This document shows, piece after piece, positions 62,267-64,000 of a DNA stretch of 64,000 nucleotides. Every line of letters starts with the position of its first letter. Positions within the stretch are counted from its first letter, which is position 1. Under the pieces are notes generated by a model. The model saw nothing but the letters and a program-made list of their open reading frames with translations, was not told the DNA's origin and did no database searches. Position numbers and translations under genes: made by a program. Source of the stretch: an uncultured Spirochaetales bacterium (GTDB taxonomy: Bacteria; Spirochaetota; Spirochaetia; Sphaerochaetales; Sphaerochaetaceae); NCBI GenBank assembly GCA_949293335.1, contig CASFDA010000013.1, forward strand, positions 310,001 through 374,000. Reading direction: 5' to 3'.

Positions 62267-63424
62267 TTACCTGACGCTTATTATTCCATCTTCAAGGATA
62301 TATTCCCCTTCGTCTGTCACAATTGATGTAGTGCTTTTTCCCACTGGTATGAAAAGATTCGAGAGGCTTTCTCCGATCTTGTCTCTCTCTATATCCTCCT
62401 CCTTTTCATACAGAAGGCTTTCAGCTCTTGGGGAACCGAGTGTTATCCCTGTAGTACGCATCCTGTCCCATTCCGCATACGCGAAGAGAGGAATTCCAGA
62501 TGCCCTGTTATTCTCTTCTGCAATCACGATTTCTGCTATGCGTCTGTTGTCAGGGTCGAGGGAAAGGAACTTCTCGAAATATTTTGCACTCTCTTCATCG
62601 GTCTCGAATCTAACGATTTCTCCCTTCTCGAAGAAAAGCGTGATGTTGTTCACTATGTGCCCGAAGAGCATGAAGGGAAGGGAAGAAGATACATAACCTT
62701 CTCCGCTTCTCTTGTCCGTTGCCCTGAAATATCCAGATGCGCAGAGAGCTGGAAAGAACACCCTTCCACTCTGGCTTCTCATCCTGTCAGATGCAAAGCG
62801 TGATTTTTCGGCAAAAGAGAAGGATAGGTCCGAAGAGCCTTCGTCGTCATAAAGCCTGCATCTTATTTCCCCATGGCTGTTCAGATTGTCCTCGTCATAC
62901 TGGATTGTGTCATTGATGTCCTTGTTATACCTGACGTGATCTTCTTCGTTGAGTCCAAGGAGGTCTGAGATCATGACAGCAAGCAGCCTCTCTCCGCCAT
63001 CATCGCTGTCAAGCAGGTTTCCCCAGTACTCGCTCGGGACTGGAACAGATGCGAAAGGTATTGATGGTACAGGGAGAAAGAGCGGAGATGAAAGGTGCCT
63101 GTATAGCTGTATGTCCCTTGCACTCAGATTCTCTTTTTCAAGAAATGAGGAAGGAAGCTCCTCATATTTCTGCAGGTGAAGGAACAGAGTAGGGCTTTTT
63201 GTCATCTTGAAATCGGAATAGAGTTCTGTCATCTCGCCCTCCTTTCCGTTTTCAAGGATCATCAGATAAGATCCGTTACCTGTGATTGCCTTTGCCTTCT
63301 CTGCAATAAGGCGTGCAAACTCGACATTATCTTCTTCTGTATTTATAGAGAGGATATCATCCTCGTGCAAATCAAGTGCTACGTGAAGTATTACATCTGC
63401 ATAACGATTATAGAAAGTGTTCAT
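62267..63424 (-). CDS. M29 aminopeptidase-like protein without metal ligands
   Basis: 385 residues from ATG 63424 (MNTFYNRYADVILHVALDL); the longer open frame crosses into the divergent regulator and is not real. The fold order fits family M29 (aminopeptidase T/S): an N-terminal alpha/beta part to about 130, then GRVFFPALCASGYF (usual form GEVF) and NRRIAEIVIAEEN (usual form GE). Near the C-terminus, ITLGSP stands where the family has HIALG. The metal-binding Glu, His and HxD positions appear lost apart from one Glu, so peptidase activity is doubtful. No ribosome site; TAATAT lies 8 bases before the ATG. Confidence 0.55.
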   Translation of the reverse strand: MNTFYNRYADVILHVALDLHEDDILSINTEEDNVEFARLIAEKAKAITGNGSYLMILENGKEGEMTELYSDFKMTKSPTLFLHLQKYEELPSSFLEKENLSARDIQLYRHLSSPLFLPVPSIPFASVPVPSEYWGNLLDSDDGGERLLAVMISDLLGLNEEDHVRYNKDINDTIQYDEDNLNSHGEIRCRLYDDEGSSDLSFSFAEKSRFASDRMRSQSGRVFFPALCASGYFRATDKRSGEGYVSSSLPFMLFGHIVNNITLFFEKGEIVRFETDEESAKYFEKFLSLDPDNRRIAEIVIAEENNRASGIPLFAYAEWDRMRTTGITLGSPRAESLLYEKEEDIERDKIGESLSNLFIPVGKSTTSIVTDEGEYILEDGIISVR

Positions 63425-63457
63425 GACGCTGAATATTATGTATCCTTTTAACCATAT

Positions 63458-64000
63458 ATGGGAAGAATTGACAGGAAGAAAGAACTTGCAGAGGGTTTCA
63501 AGAACCTGATGCAAGAGATGGATTTTGACAAGATTACGATTCAGGAGATCGCCATCCGCGCAGGGATAGAGAGGAAGAACTTCTATTATCACTTCAAGGA
63601 CAAGATCGAACTTTGTGAATGGATACTTGAAACTGAATTCGTTGCAAAGCTTACTGAAGAAGAGAGGAATAATACTGCTCTCTTTCTCGATGTTTTCCTC
63701 AACTACCTCTATGACAACAGGACTTATTACAGGAAACTGTTTATCGCATATAGAGGCAACTTTTCGTTCATAAGTTCTACTTCGCGTGCCTATTTGTCCC
63801 GTCTTCTCTCTCCATATAGGACCATAAGCTGTCCCACATACGGACACAATGCAGAGCGGAGTTTCCTGGCCTCGTTCTTCTCGGATGCTCTGATGCTGTC
63901 AATCTCGAACTGGATGATCAACGACGACGGCACACCACCTGCTGTGATGTCAAAAAGGTTCAGATATATCTCTGATTTACTGTTTCCGGGTGATACATTT
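63458..64000 (+). CDS. TetR-family regulator, cut by the window end
   Basis: An open frame from ATG 63458 to the last base, 181 codons, no stop. It begins MGRIDRKKELAEGFKNLMQE; the helix-turn-helix is KITIQEIAIRAGIERKNFYY (about 26-45) followed by HFKDKIELCEWIL, a typical TetR start. The remainder is a helical ligand domain. It is divergent from the M29-like gene with only 33 bases between the two start codons, so it may control that gene. Confidence 0.8.
   Translation, partial: MGRIDRKKELAEGFKNLMQEMDFDKITIQEIAIRAGIERKNFYYHFKDKIELCEWILETEFVAKLTEEERNNTALFLDVFLNYLYDNRTYYRKLFIAYRGNFSFISSTSRAYLSRLLSPYRTISCPTYGHNAERSFLASFFSDALMLSISNWMINDDGTPPAVMSKRFRYISDLLFPGDTF

Overview
The window looks like a chromosomal segment of a spirochaete, most likely of the non-motile, penicillin-binding-protein-poor Sphaerochaeta type. 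That placement is inferred from gene content, not from a database search. The clues are two GH57 polysaccharide enzymes with a DUF4912 partner, the order ftsA-ftsZ ... dprA-like-xerC-hslV-hslU, a sigma-54 circuit, an FlhF-type GTPase with no flagellar genes around it, and a division cluster with no ftsI and no mur genes. Genes are dense, on both strands, and most neighbours within operons overlap by 1-8 bases (ATGA, GTGA, TTGA).

Layout. 1-6.9 kb: a phosphoribosyltransferase, an outer-membrane protein/lipoprotein/MFS operon on the minus strand, then folD-miaB-sirtuin. 6.97-9.2 kb: a small accessory patch with a broken ISL3-type transposase and an AlbA_2-type regulator. 9.4-12.3 kb: tmRNA (ssrA), a TetR regulator, smpB and an FGE-like membrane protein. 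12.3-20.5 kb: a DegT-like protein without its lysine, nadK, recN, then two divergent GH57 units. 21.8-27.7 kb: a stripped dcw cluster (mraZ, rsmH, an ftsL-like gene, a divergent ftsW, an ftsQ-position gene, ftsA, ftsZ). 27.7-34.2 kb: two Xer recombinases, an orphan substrate-binding protein, a reduced DprA, hslVU and flhF. 34.1-36.3 kb: a class B PBP without a transpeptidase domain next to a LysM/M23-like protein without metal ligands. 36.3-45.8 kb: thpR, secA, then cvpA-holB-histidine kinase-NtrC-type regulator-dinG. 45.9-52.2 kb: groES, a small gene, a sigma-54-promoted sigma-70-family factor, a TPR protein and ppdK. 52.4-56 kb: a large repeat-built lipoprotein. 56-64 kb: three tRNAs, tsaD, a secreted protein, an ABC-F ATPase, coaX, azlCD, a degraded M29 peptidase-like gene and a truncated TetR gene at the edge.

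How it fits together. Cytoskeletal division (FtsA, FtsZ) is intact, but every peptidoglycan-facing protein in the window has lost recognised active-site residues. This suggests a divisome that keeps the scaffold and has given up, or altered, septal cross-linking. Separately, an NtrB/NtrC-like pair lies 3 kb upstream of a sigma-70-family gene that carries a textbook -24/-12 promoter and paired upstream repeats. This resembles the Hk2-Rrp2-RpoN-RpoS logic of Borrelia. A third theme is promoter architecture: several promoters place an often extended -10 element 6-8 bases before an ATG with no Shine-Dalgarno sequence, which predicts leaderless mRNAs.
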